NCBI GenBank assembly: GCA_009829735.1
Contig: CM020620.1
Span: 21,736,020 to 21,800,019, forward strand
DNA length: 64,000 nt
Direction: 5' to 3'
DNA from: Pyropia yezoensis
Lineage: Eukaryota; Rhodophyta; Bangiophyceae; Bangiales; Bangiaceae
Positions within the stretch are counted from its first letter, which is position 1; the number at the start of each line of letters is the position of its first letter. Positions 42,236-53,130 of the stretch are shown piece by piece. The notes beneath the pieces were generated by a model. The model searched no databases. It was not told the DNA's origin and saw nothing but the letters and a program-made list of their open reading frames with translations. The translations under genes were made by a program, and so were the position numbers.

Positions 42236-44179
42236 ATGGCGACTCCGGGAGTGGAGACGGACTCTCTCGATGAGCGTATGGAGGACACCTCCTACGGTGC
42301 AGCGCCTGCCGGGACTTCCGGCGGGGGCTCCGCGATCGCTCCGGGGGGTGGGACTCCCGCGTCACCCGGCTTTGGGTTGACGGCAGGATCTCCCCCGGAG
42401 GCGGGACAAGTTGTCCCGCGTGAGGCCTTGGGGCGGTGGTTTTACCCCGCTTGGCCTCTGTATGAGGAGGGGTTGACTGTTCTTCGCTGTGGCCGACTCG
42501 GCGCAGCGATGGGTCGGGTATGGGACCGCCTACGGGAGAAGTATCCCCGTAGGGTCGGGTTCCCTGCCGGCTTCAGGACGGACCAGTTTGCCTTCCTGGA
42601 CGACGAGGAGGTCGAGGACGTGCAGCGGGCCAAGGCCATGGTGGACCGCGGGGGAACTATCCCGGGTCCCGGCGACTTGCCGATCTTCACTTGGGACGCG
42701 GTGGCAACTCGCCCCCCGTACCTTCACGAGGCCGATCCGCACACTCATCACTTTGATGTGCGGATGGAGAAGGACTTCCGGCGAGGTCCCTACTTGGTGA
42801 CCTCGGCTCAACTTGAGTTTCCTCAGCAGTCTGCTGCCAGTAAGGAGCAATACTACCCGAAGAAGCCCGAGTGGTGGCCTCAAGTTGAGGTCCCCTACGG
42901 GTTCCCGGCATTGTTGCCACGGTTGCTTGACCACTTCGGCTCCGTCATGTTGACGGCTGGCCCTGATCATCTGGTGTGGGCCATGTTGGCCACCCAGTGG
43001 CTCCTCGAGGTCATGTCGACCTGGGTGTCATGTGTTCAGCGGCGGGGGATGCTCTGGCATCTCCCCCTCTGGCTCATCCAGGGTTTGGAACAGCTCACCC
43101 CTCAGCTAGTTGCTGAGGGGTGCTCGTCAGGACAACTCACTCTACTTGAGGAGATGCTCCGCCTCCACAAGTTTATCGAGTGGGAGAGCATTGAGCACAA
43201 GTTGCGCCGCCCCACTCGGGGGCCCAAGGACGATGGCGCACTTCGCCAGTTCGTGTGGGTCGCTCGTGAACTTCACGACGGCCGTGTGGTCCTACGAGAG
43301 GGGTTGGGCATCGGGGACTACCCGTATGCCCCGGGGGTGGATCGTCACACTGCGCCACCCCCGGACAAGCCCATAGTTATGGCTGTGCCCTCATATGATG
43401 ACCATATGACTCAACCTACTGCGGGAGCCCCAAGTCGGGGTCGCAGTTACACCCGGGTACCGCCACCTCGGCGTGCCCCTCCGCTTCCTCCTGTTCCTTT
43501 CCAGCCTCACGGGAACATCCCGATCAGCGTGGCCGTGGAGTCATCCACACCGGTGTCTCCCAACTTGGGGGCCACCCTCCTGACGGTATACCCCAAGTTG
43601 GTGTTACCGCCCACGCCTCTAACCTCAGAGATGATGATCACCACGTTGGTGCGCACCATTTCCTGGTTGGCCGCGTCGACCGCAACCCTCCAAAGTTCCG
43701 AGACTCCTCAACTTGAGGAGCGCGTTCGTACTGCAGTGGCGACCGCGAGTTGCGAGTCGGTGGCGGAGTTTATGACGGCCGAGTTGGCTCGCATTGGGGC
43801 TATTATGCCCCAGCCAACCCCACTTGGGCGTGGCAAGCGTCGTGCGAGCCGGGCATACTCGCCTCCTCGCCGTCGTCGCCGTCACTCGCGGCGCTCTCCC
43901 TCCGTGTCGGAAGACGAGTTGTCTTACTCCGTCTCGGAGTCCTCTACCCCATCGGAGACGGAGTCTGTCCAGCGTCTGCGTCGCAAACTTGCGCGCAAGA
44001 CCAGGCAGAAGAGTAGCCACGGTCGGCGCCACTTGCGCGACCGTGAGGGGCGCGACGGTTCCGACTTGGAGCCGCCGCCCCTTCCAACGAGTGGAGACCG
44101 TTATCGGCGTGGGTCTCGCCGCTCGCCTCCACGGGAGGGCGAGGGCCGTGGAGTGGGAGAGTCTAGCATGCGTGCCTAG
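42236..44179 (+). CDS. Family B antisense ORF (aORF), unknown function
   Basis: 647 residues, opposite in strand to gag-pol and placed between pol and the 3' LTR. It begins MATPGVETDSLDERMED, is Gly/Pro-rich to about residue 60, then ordered: RWFYPAWPLYEEGL, FPAGFRTDQFAFLDDEEVED, HTHHFDVRMEKDFRRGPYLV, KKPEWWPQVEVPYGFPALL, a Trp/Leu-rich helical part (VWAMLATQWLLEVMSTW), LLEEMLRLHKFIEWE, then a Pro-rich linker and an Arg/Ser-rich tail (RGKRRASRAYSPPRRRRRH, SRRSPPREGEGRG). The tail suggests RNA or protein binding, as in SR proteins; the rest matches nothing I know. The frame is intact although gag and pol of the same copy are broken, and the B1 copy was also open until interrupted. It is likely transcribed from the LTR on the antisense side. 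Confidence 0.75.
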   Translation: MATPGVETDSLDERMEDTSYGAAPAGTSGGGSAIAPGGGTPASPGFGLTAGSPPEAGQVVPREALGRWFYPAWPLYEEGLTVLRCGRLGAAMGRVWDRLREKYPRRVGFPAGFRTDQFAFLDDEEVEDVQRAKAMVDRGGTIPGPGDLPIFTWDAVATRPPYLHEADPHTHHFDVRMEKDFRRGPYLVTSAQLEFPQQSAASKEQYYPKKPEWWPQVEVPYGFPALLPRLLDHFGSVMLTAGPDHLVWAMLATQWLLEVMSTWVSCVQRRGMLWHLPLWLIQGLEQLTPQLVAEGCSSGQLTLLEEMLRLHKFIEWESIEHKLRRPTRGPKDDGALRQFVWVARELHDGRVVLREGLGIGDYPYAPGVDRHTAPPPDKPIVMAVPSYDDHMTQPTAGAPSRGRSYTRVPPPRRAPPLPPVPFQPHGNIPISVAVESSTPVSPNLGATLLTVYPKLVLPPTPLTSEMMITTLVRTISWLAASTATLQSSETPQLEERVRTAVATASCESVAEFMTAELARIGAIMPQPTPLGRGKRRASRAYSPPRRRRRHSRRSPSVSEDELSYSVSESSTPSETESVQRLRRKLARKTRQKSSHGRRHLRDREGRDGSDLEPPPLPTSGDRYRRGSRRSPPREGEGRGVGESSMRA

Positions 44180-44290
44180 TTGGCAGCTGCCTTTGTTGTG
44201 AGAGTGTGAGGGTTAGGGCTGTAGTTTAAAGCCACTCTGCGTACCACTTCGACTTGAAGCACTCTCTTGGCACTGTTGCTCGGCCTTCCC
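44180..44290. other. Convergent spacer between aORF and pol of B2
   Basis: 111 bases, homologous to 9637-9747. The two ORFs end tail to tail here. Confidence 0.5.
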
Positions 44291-47200
44291 TCACGTTGAG
44301 GGAGGGCTGTTAGGGTCTATCTCGTTCCGGGCACAGTACGCCCGGACCTTCTCAGCAGGAAGGTCCTCCACATACTCCCACGTATCGTCCTTGGCTTTGT
44401 AGCCAAACCAACGCACCCTCAACATGAGGCGGTCAGTATCCTCATCCCAGCCGTGGTCGATGAACTTGTCGAACACGTACTCCTGCGGGCCCTGTTTGGC
44501 TGCAGGCAGCGAGGGCAGGCGCCACGTTTTCAAGGCACGCGCCCAAGCTGGGTCGCCTGCAGGCGGTGGTGCAACTTTGACCACGTCCTGTCCGTTCACT
44601 GTGCGGACCCCATCGTCACTTTCGATGGTGAAGCGCCGCCCATCAGTACGAAGGACCTGGTACGGCCCCTTCGTCTGGAACACCAACTTACCCCCAGTTG
44701 GGGTGTGTGAGTGGACCAATACCCAGTCACCCTGCTCGGGGACATGCTTGGCGTTGCGCACCTTTTTGTCAAAGGTACGCTTGTAGCGCTTTTGTGCTTT
44801 GTCCATCTCAGCCCTGACTTTAGGGATGAGGTTTTCAAGCCTAGCAGCGAACTCCGCCTTACTCTCAGTAGGAGTGGGCGTACTGCCACCATCCTCCCTA
44901 GTTGGGAGCGGCCGCCGCACGGCAATAGACCGCACGCGACGGGGGGTCACAAAAGCGAGGGGTACTTCCCCGGTAGATGAGTGAACCTGCGAATTGTAGG
45001 CAGTGGTCAGAATAGAAATGTATTGGTCCCACGTCTTCACGTGCTCACTCACATAATGGCGCAGCTGCCTAACAATAGTTTTGTTGAAGCGCTCCACCTG
45101 CCCATTAGTTTGTGGGTGGTAGGGGGTGGCATAGTTTGCCTTAACCCCCAACATATCCAGCACTCCTTGAAACAGTACAGACGCAAATTGCGGTCCATTG
45201 TCCGATAGTGTACTATCCGGAATGCCATACGCGGCAACCCAGTGATCTAGGAAGGCTGACACGACCGACATGGCCGTGATCTCTGCCAGTGGGATCGCTC
45301 GCGTAAGTTTCGTGAAGCGGTCACAGATGACCAGGAGGTACTGGTTGCCCTCCTCGGTCACTGGCAGTGGCCCAAGGATGTCCATCGCCAACGCGGCGAA
45401 GGGCTCCTTGGCCGGGAACAATAGCATAGCCGTAGTAGGCCGCCGTTCCATCAGACGGTTCTGTGCACAACTTGTGCAGGCAGCCACCCAACTGTAGATG
45501 TCCACCACCATGGACGGCCAGTAGTACCTGGTCCTCAGGGTCTGGTACAGTTTACTAGACCCCAGGTGTCCACCCGTGGGAGCGTTATGCTCCCTCTCAA
45601 GGATACTGTCCTTGAGGGATGCGGGGACGACAAGTTGTTCGGTCCCCTGGAATACCCCCCTCCTCATGAGGAGGCCATCGTCTCCCAGGAAGAACCGCGT
45701 CTCCGCCACTGTATCCAGGGTATCCCTCTGCGACTTGCAGAAGGGATCCTCGGCCTGGGCCTTCACTACTTCGTCCAGGGACAGGGGCAAGTACTTCTTG
45801 TTCCCTGGCGCCTCGGGATTCAACGCCTGACCCGAGCGCGTGACTACCCCCACGATGGGGATGTCCTCATCGACTGGGGTGGTGTCCAGTCCCTCGGTAG
45901 GTACCCGAGAGAGGCCGTCGGCAAGGGCATGTTGCCTGCCAGGTCGGTACTCAATATCAAAGTTGAAGGGTGCAAGTCGCACCCTCCACCGGTTGAGACG
46001 AGTGTTCGTACAGTCCGTCTTGAAGATGAACTGCAACGCGCGGTGGTCGCAGCGGATGAGGAACTTCTCACCCTCTAGGTAGTGACGAAGTGACGTCACC
46101 GCCCATACCACTGCGAGTCCTTCCAACTCGGTGACTCCGTAGTTCTTCTCGGCCGAGTTTAGCCCCTTGCTGAAGTATCCCACCGGCAAGTACTCCTTGT
46201 CCGGCTGTTGCTGAAGCAACACACAACCAAGTTGGTCGTAGCTAGCGTCCACATCCAGGATGTAGTGGCCTCCCAACCTGGGAATAGCCAGGATAGGGGG
46301 CTTCAGCAGAAGGTCCCGAAGAGTCTCAAAGGATTCCTGCTCCACCCGACTTGGGGGAGGCAGGTTCTTCGGTAGCGTTGAGCTCACTAACTCATTCAAC
46401 GGCTTCGCCACTTTGGCGAAGCCCTTAGTGAAACGTCGGTACACGTTACACATCCCGAGGAAGCTCCTCATCTGGGTCTGGGTCCGGGGGTACTGAGCCT
46501 TGCGGATGGCCCTCAAGTTTTTCTCGTTGACACTGAGACGCCCCGGACGGACAACATGTCCCAAGTACTCCACCTCTTGAGTGAAGAGGTGGCACTTACT
46601 CGCCTTCAGTGACACTCCGGCGTCAGCAAGTAGCTTGAACACCTGGCCAAGATGGCCAATGTGTTCCTCCGGACTTCGGGAGAACACAATGATATCGTCT
46701 AGGTACACGAGACAGATCTGCCACCGTACTCCGGCCAGAATCATGTCCATAGCGCGCTGGAAAGTTGCCGGCGCGTTACACAGGCCAAACGGTAGGCGCT
46801 TGCACTGGTAGGTACCACAGTGACAGGTAAAGGTAGTTTTATGCCTGTCCTCCGGGGCAATGGGAATTTGCCAGTACCCCGCGTTACAGTCCAGGGTAGA
46901 GAACACGTTTGCCTCCCCCAGAGAGTCCAGACAGTCATCCATCCGAGGTAGGGGATAACTATCCTTCACCGTGCTCTCGTTGAGCTTACGGTAGTCGATA
47001 CAGAACCGGGGGGTCCCATCAACTTTGGGGACGATCACCACCGGACTCGCCCACTCGGCGTTGCTGGCCTCGATCACATCGAGGGCCTCCATGCGAGCAA
47101 CTTGCTCCTTAACGAGGGCCCTTGAACGGGGTCCCCCCTATACGGTTGTTGGCGTATAGGGGGCGCACCGGGTTTCAACTCGATCCGGTGTTGGGTAGCT

Positions 47201-48273
47201 CTCATGAGTCCCAATTGACCATCCCACAACTTGTGATATTGGTCCAAGAGGCGTTCAACTTGAACCCTCAACCTGGGTGGAACACCCTCCATGTTTACCT
47301 GGGGCCGAGGAGAGGCGGCCGACTTGGCTTGATGCTTCTCCTTTCCGGACTGCGGGTCGCTACTTGCGCCCGCGCTGAGGGTGACCGCTACTACCGGTCC
47401 CTCGTGTTGGTCGATATAGCCGAACTTGGCCCCCGACTTGAAGAACTTGGGCGACGAGCTCAGGTTCATCACCTGGATCCTCCACGGGACTCCGGCTTTG
47501 GAGTCCATCGTGCCAAGGGCAACATGCACTTGGTGCTTGCGAGCAAGACGGGGGTTAGGGTGCACCAACCCGTTCCCCGCATAATCAGTTACAACATCCA
47601 CGTGCGCCACCGAGTTGGGGGGCAACATGACTTTACGGGCTAAACGCAGAGTAGCAGTAAACCCTTCCCTCACAGAACAAACAGGCTTCGACTGTGAAAC
47701 TGTCACAGGAGCCACAGACTTTCCCTTACCAAGGATGGGGATAGTCTCCCCATTCATCAACTTGACCCAGTACTCAGGGCCACAAATCAAAGGCACTTGT
47801 GTTACGACATAAGGGGTACCCAGAAGCAGGGGTACCGATATATTCTCAACTACACCATAGGTCACGTCGACCTCATGGGTCCCCAACCGAGTTGGTAGGG
47901 TCACGGCACCAACGATGGGAAGTACCCCACCATTGATATCGATCAGATGGTCAGCTTTAGACTTCCAGCGTTGGAGCCTCATCCCCTTTGGTAATAGCGA
48001 CTTGCGTATCAAGGAGGCTCCTGACCCGGTATCAAGTACGATACGGGCACAACAGGCGCGGCCGGGGGCAAGTTGCACCCGTCCAGCCACCTGGAAGTTC
48101 TCACCCGTCAGCACCGCGATGACCCGACGTGGGTTTACGTTCTTGGGAAGTCCCACCCGAGGTGGGCGGACTCCCTTAGGTCGCCGCAGTATCCGACACG
48201 GTTGGTTCGTCCTCTTGGCCCACTTGGCCGAGGCTGCCGTTGTGAGCTTCGGACGACCAGCTCCAACGGTCAT
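44291..48273 (-). pseudogene. Family B pol (B2), one frameshift
   Basis: It starts at ATG 48273 within ATGA, overlapping the gag stop. Protease VLDTGSGASLI; RT with the intact motif A (LDCNAGYWQIP) and YLDD; RNase H (RCDHRALQF, ADGLSR); integrase with the H..H..C..C domain (HLGSS to CTSCAQNR), MDILGPLP, LSDNGPQFAS and NGQVERFNKT; chromodomain LRVRWFGYKAKDDTWEY near the C-terminus. One G is missing in a G-run at about 47132-47138, between protease and RT, so RT downstream is out of frame. Apart from that the catalytic residues are all present, making this the best-preserved pol of family B here. Confidence 0.93.
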
Positions 48274-50218
48274 TCGTTTCCCGCCGACTTGGCGTCCGAA
48301 TCTGAGGGCGAAGGGGACGACGACGAGTCCGAGGACGACGTGTCCGCCCCCTCCGTCGAGGGTGTGGCGACCGCCACCACTGGTCGAGACCCACCCTCGC
48401 GGCGTGAACGCACTTCGTTCGTAGCCGACTTCTTACTCGCATTCCTAACAAGCTGTTGGATGCGTTTACTCAACTTGGGGCAATCATATGCCCAGTGACC
48501 ATCGGAGTTGCAGTTCCAACACCGATGATCAGTTCCCGGAGGGGTCTTCCCAACTGGGGAAGACGACGAGGTACCTTGGGAAGTTCCCACGGCAGCTACC
48601 ACCCTCTCCTTGCGGATTCGGCGTGCCTCTCGCAACTCTCTGGCCTGGCGCGCCTCTTCCCGTTCCTTGGCCAACTCGGCCTGACGCTCCTGGCGTTGTT
48701 CCTCCCGCAACTTGCGGTAGGCCTCGCCTCTGCGGTAGGCGAACCTAGCCAACTCGGCCAGGGTCGCCCGGGCAGTGTTATGCTCCCGGGTCTCCATCCG
48801 GACTGACCAGTGGAGTCCTTCCACAAACCGACTCTTCACCACAGCTTGTGGATGAAGAAACCCACAAAGATTGTTGAGCTTACGGACTCGCTCCGCAAAG
48901 GACAACTCGTCCTCCGCCTCTTCCTGATGGGCTTGCGTAAACTCCTCGACTTGAGAAGCCAACGCCGCTTCATCAACCATGGCCCTCAACAACCAGTTGA
49001 CGAGCTCCAAATAGGGACGTCACCTCCCCAGCGCCTCCACTTGAGGAGCTGGGCATGACGGGACATAAGTTCTGTCCGCAGGTCTCCCTTCGTAAACTCC
49101 TGTAGCATGTAAAAAGCCATGCCTTCACTTATGGCATTGTCGTCACAGGCTTTTGTGAAACGACGTAGGAACTCAAAGACACGGAGGGGGGAGTTCCATC
49201 CCACTCCGCTTTGTGCCCAAAAGAGTGAAGTGCATTCTTCTTGGCACGGCCCATGGCTCGGGCCTGGTCAGGACCATACGCCACCGACTTGTTGTGGAGG
49301 GCGTAGGTCTCACAGTCAAAGATCCTCTGGTAGACCGGGTTGGCTACCTGGATCTTGGGCGGCACCTCACGTTGAGGGAACAGCCGCTGTGGCACTGGGG
49401 TAAGTCCACCCTCAGTGCCTGTAGTCTGGTACGGCGAGCTTGGTGTAGCCGCCCGGCGTTTCCGAGGGGAACTCCCCGTGAAGGGCGTACGCCCCACCGC
49501 GTATGGTGTGGCTCCCTCGTTGGGAGTCACAGGTGTCGCCCCCCAGTTCGGGGCGACCCGAGATAGGCGTGGGGAGGGATTCCCCCTGCGCCTGTGGGCT
49601 CGAAAGCCCCAATCCGGTCTGGACATTCAGGCCATCTGGCAAACTCGCTACAATCTGATTCAGAATAGTATTCGTCATCGTGACCACCAGGTCCGGCAAA
49701 GTCTGCCGCAACACATTGGTCGCCTCCCGACGGACAGTTTCCGCGAGGAGTGGATTGACGACTCCAGTTGAGTCTCGGTCCGCCTCCGGGAGTCCACCTG
49801 AGGGTAACCACGTTCCTCAGGGGTCTCAACCGGGGGCATGGGCGCGAGCCCATCGCCGACCAACGGAGGTCCGCCGTCCTCCGAAAGCCTAGTTGGCGAT
49901 GGCTCCATGCCAAAGTTGGCTCCAACCCGAGTGGAACTCGCGGGGACAGTCCTCACCCCTTGGGACGTTCCCGTTGAGTATACCACGCGGTGGCCAGACT
50001 TCGGCCCACCCACGTCAGAAGTGTCACCCGAGTGAACTCCCGACTGAGTCGGGGTGGCCTGTTGCCCGCCCGCACTTCCAGTCCTGCTGGCTTGAGGGAC
50101 CTCTAGTCCCTCTGCGACCCCAGGTAAAACCCACCTGTGTCTCACCAGTATTCAAAGGCACTGAAGTACGTGCGTCACCCGTGTACTCCCCGGACGACGG
50201 GGGGTCCGAGCTAGCCAT
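48270..50218 (-). pseudogene. Family B gag (B2), several frameshifts
   Basis: It corresponds to B1 gag: MASSDPPSSGE at 50218, disordered N-terminus, capsid-like region, charged coiled coil and knuckle CWNCNSDGHWAYDC, then a serine-rich tail (TSSSDSSSSPSPSDSD) ending GNE and TGA (48272-48270). The tail shows the full-length C-terminus that B1 loses to its nonsense codon. Frame breaks fall near 50110, 49790, 49560, 49128 and 49010. Confidence 0.85.
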
Positions 50219-50318
50219 GTTGGCTAACGATCCGTATGACACGGTCCAAGTCCACCGTTCCTCTGAGACAGAGGGCCCCCTACACCCGGGTGCACCCGGA
50301 GGTAAAGTTTACCTCTGT

Positions 50319-50335
50319 CCCCTGCTGCTCCACCA
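50319..50335 (-). promoter_or_regulatory. Putative primer-binding site of B2
   Basis: The reverse complement reads TGGTGGAGCAGCAGGGG, two bases from the 5' LTR, identical to B1. Confidence 0.65.
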
Positions 50336-50337
50336 AA

Positions 50338-50780
50338 TGTGGCAAAAACCACTCGCACACACAGTACCCAAGTTGGGGCGGTGTGCGAGGGCTGCCTCCC
50401 GTGTCGGGGGAACCGGAAGAAGTGCAAGTCGCACACACTCTATCCCTGTTGTGGGGCAATCCCCCCACGGACAAACAAGAAGATGGTGTGTGGTCCAACA
50501 GTTTCTTGGTCGGGACGGGACGCAGGGCCAAGCCCCGCTGTCCCTCCCCTTATCCCCCCAGGGTCCACTCAGAATCTCGCCACTCAGAATCTCCCACCCC
50601 AGCACCTGCCCACCGGGCCACACGAAAATTCAAGACGATAAATGCAGAAAACCCTCAAATCCAAGTTGGATTTACTACTAAGCTAACTATCCCGAACTTA
50701 GGGAATATGGACCCAAATGCAGGGGAGGAACGGACCAGGCTAGTGGCCTGCCGCCCCTTGCATGGCACGTGTTGCCCCCT
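50338..50780 (-). repeat. 5' LTR of element B2, truncated by the gap
   Basis: It starts TGTGGCAAAAACC on the plus strand and matches 41433-41875; by comparison with that LTR about 23 bases are hidden by the N run. Two single-base length differences from the 3' LTR are visible. Confidence 0.93.
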
Positions 50781-51280
50781 NNNNNNNNNNNNNNNNNNNN
50801 NNNNNNNNNNNNNNNNNNNNNNNNNNNNNNNNNNNNNNNNNNNNNNNNNNNNNNNNNNNNNNNNNNNNNNNNNNNNNNNNNNNNNNNNNNNNNNNNNNNN
50901 NNNNNNNNNNNNNNNNNNNNNNNNNNNNNNNNNNNNNNNNNNNNNNNNNNNNNNNNNNNNNNNNNNNNNNNNNNNNNNNNNNNNNNNNNNNNNNNNNNNN
51001 NNNNNNNNNNNNNNNNNNNNNNNNNNNNNNNNNNNNNNNNNNNNNNNNNNNNNNNNNNNNNNNNNNNNNNNNNNNNNNNNNNNNNNNNNNNNNNNNNNNN
51101 NNNNNNNNNNNNNNNNNNNNNNNNNNNNNNNNNNNNNNNNNNNNNNNNNNNNNNNNNNNNNNNNNNNNNNNNNNNNNNNNNNNNNNNNNNNNNNNNNNNN
51201 NNNNNNNNNNNNNNNNNNNNNNNNNNNNNNNNNNNNNNNNNNNNNNNNNNNNNNNNNNNNNNNNNNNNNNNNNNNNNNNN
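50781..51280. other. Assembly gap (500 N)
   Basis: Exactly 500 N, probably a placeholder of unknown true length. It hides the end of the B2 5' LTR, its target duplicate and the 5' part of the DIRS-like fragment. Frames reported across it are meaningless. Confidence 0.99.
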
Positions 51281-52118
51281 GGCACAGTCGTGCTCTATGC
51301 TGGCGCTTGCGCCAACGCTGCCCTCCCTCGAGGGGGGGCCGCGGTGTGGTTGGTCTTCCTTGGCGGGGAACCTCTACGCCAACCCGCCGTTTGTCAATAT
51401 CTCCTTGGTCTTGGCCAAGATCGCTACCGAGCGCGCTACCGTCACCCTCATCCTGCCCGTGTGGCAGGACCAAGCCTGGTGGCCCACGGCGGTCGCCCTC
51501 CCGCACGAGGTCTTCCTCCTGCCACGGTCTGCTGGCCTCTTCGAGCCAGGGCGCAACCAGCTGCCTTCCCCCCGCCCGCAGCGGCGGGCAGCCGTCTTCC
51601 GCTTCCAGCGCGGCGGCAGGCCGCTGCCGACACGTGGCGTAACGACCAACGCTCCGTCCTCGTCGATGCCGCTGGCCAAGACGGCCCTGCCGCCGCTGCT
51701 CTCGCCGACCTACGCAACCTGTCCATGAGAGACGCCACTGCCGCCAGTTATGGTGCGGGCTGGCTGCGCTTTTGCGCTTTCTGCGCGCGCGGCCGCTACC
51801 GTGCACGCCCCGCGTCGCCCTGCACTGTCGGCCGTTACTTCGCCTACCTCTGGCTGCGGGGCACCGTCCAGCCCGTTAGCGCGCGGACGTACCTATCGCC
51901 CATCCGCAAGCGTCACCTGGCGGCCGGCTTCCCCAACCCTTGCGCGACAGACCTCGTCGCCGAAGCGTTGGACGGATTCACCAACGTGTGGCTCGACCGC
52001 GACGGCGCTAAGCCCAAGCGTGTCGCCCTGCCCGCTTCCGTCGCGTGGCGGTTGGCCCAAGTGGCCTTTTCCTCACCTGACCGGCTCCTTCGCCTGCGCC
52101 TCGCCGCGGTGATTTCAA
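51281..52118 (+). mobile_element. DIRS-like retroelement fragment: pol C-terminus and tyrosine recombinase N-terminal domain
   Basis: One frame contains LYANPPFVNISLVLAKIATE followed by ATVTLILPVWQDQAWWP; this NPPF...PVW..Q.WW pattern is typical of the end of DIRS-type pol (RNase H/Dam-methylase-like region). It stops near 51728. Another frame, overlapping it, gives MRDATAASYGAGWLRFCAFC, SARTYLSPIRKRHLAAGF and DRDGAKPKRVALPASVAWRL, which reads as the SAM-like core-binding domain of a tyrosine recombinase. The catalytic RKHRHY half is absent: from about 52118 the sequence changes to unrelated GC-rich DNA. A dead 3' fragment. Confidence 0.65.
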
Positions 52119-52389
52119 CTGAACGATCACCCTTTGTGTGGCGGGGGGATCGACAGGGGAGGACCACCCTTCCCCCTCCTGCCGCCATCCCCCGTCGCCC
52201 GCGCCTCCTCTTCACTTCCCCGCCGCCCCTGACCCGACGGGCGCGACTGGCGCGTCGTCGGCCAGCGCCGCCGCCAAACCACCTTTTGCCGTCGCCGTCG
52301 CCAGCGCCGCCGCGGCGCCGCCCTGGCCACCATGGCGGCCCATCGGGCGGCCGCACAGGCGGTCGAGGCGGTCGTAGCGCGCCGCTGCG

Positions 52390-52425
52390 ACCCTACCCCC
52401 AACCCAAACCCTAACCCCTAACCCC
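52390..52425. repeat. Short telomere-like tract
   Basis: CCCTACCCCCAACCCAAACC followed by CTAACCCCTAACCCC, degenerate CCCTAA-type units, about 36 bases. Confidence 0.5.
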
Positions 52426-52768
52426 GCTCCGCTGCCGTCGGGTCGGTGGGCGGGCCCACGAGAGGGGGTTCGTCCCCCCCCCGCCCAGAAAAAACACCCC
52501 TTTCGGGCTGTGGCCACAGCCCACGCCCACACCTCCCGCAGCCGCAACGAGGGCGCGCACGGGCGGCGCGCCGCGGGCCGCCGCCACTGTCTTTCCGCGG
52601 ACCCCCCGGCCTCACCCTACAGCCGCCACTCCGTCCGTCGCAGCCGGTCAGTCGCCGGTCAGTCGCCAGCCGCGGGCGCGCCCACGCCCGCTATGGCCGG
52701 AGCGCTACTTCCACTTGCCGTCGCCATGGCCGGCACCGCCGTCGGCATCTCCAGCCGCGCCTGCCACT
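52426..52768. other. GC-rich spacer, no gene seen
   Basis: Nothing protein-like is visible; it includes a short direct repeat of CAGTCGCC (about 52645-52672). Confidence 0.45.
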
Positions 52769-53130
52769 CGCCGGCACCGCTTGTAGCCGGAGGAGCCCGC
52801 CCGGCCCGGTAGATCATCTGGCCGTGATGGGGATGCCAGTGTGCTGCCGTCGTAGGCGGCCAAGGAGAGTAGAGGCGCCACCAAGTGACAGGCAATCCAG
52901 AGAGCAACGCCGCACACGACGGGAGAGTGACAACCCAGCTCCCCCCCCCCCCCCCCACTCCCCTCGGAGCGCAGCGCCACTCGCTGGCACCGCTTGTAGC
53001 CGCAGGAGCCCGGCCAGGTAGATCTTCTCCCCATGATGGGGATGCCGTTGCTTGCGTCCGCAGGTGGCCAGTGTGCGGCCGTCGTAGGCGGCCAAGAACA
53101 GAAGAGGCACTACGAAGTGACAAGCAACTT
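52769..53130 (+). repeat. Duplicated ~140-bp block (two copies)
   Basis: 52769-52905 and 52979-53130 share CACCGCTTGTAGCCG, AGGAGCCCG, ATGATGGGGATGCC/GTGATGGGGATGCC, GTCGTAGGCGGCCAAG and AAGTGACA in the same order, with small indels. The spacer contains a C-run. Confidence 0.85.

Larger units (their letters stand above)
41433..50780 (-). mobile_element. Family B chromovirus B2 (minus strand), uninterrupted, 5' LTR enters the gap
   Basis: In pol orientation: 5' LTR 50780(N)-50338, primer-binding site, gag 50218-48270, pol 48273-44291, antisense ORF (plus strand 42236-44179), polypurine tract, 3' LTR 41900-41433. The layout equals B1 without the A2 insertion, which proves the antisense ORF is part of the element. 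gag carries several frameshifts and pol one; the antisense ORF is open throughout. Confidence 0.95.

Noticed and set aside
41380..42273. 297-codon ORF crossing from the satellite copy through the LTR into B2
   Set aside because: It begins in host repeat sequence and ends out of frame inside the aORF, so as a whole it cannot be an element gene; only the LTR part was kept as a low-confidence finding.
50762..52414. Long frames running through the N gap
   Set aside because: They consist largely of undefined residues; only sequence right of 51281 was interpreted.
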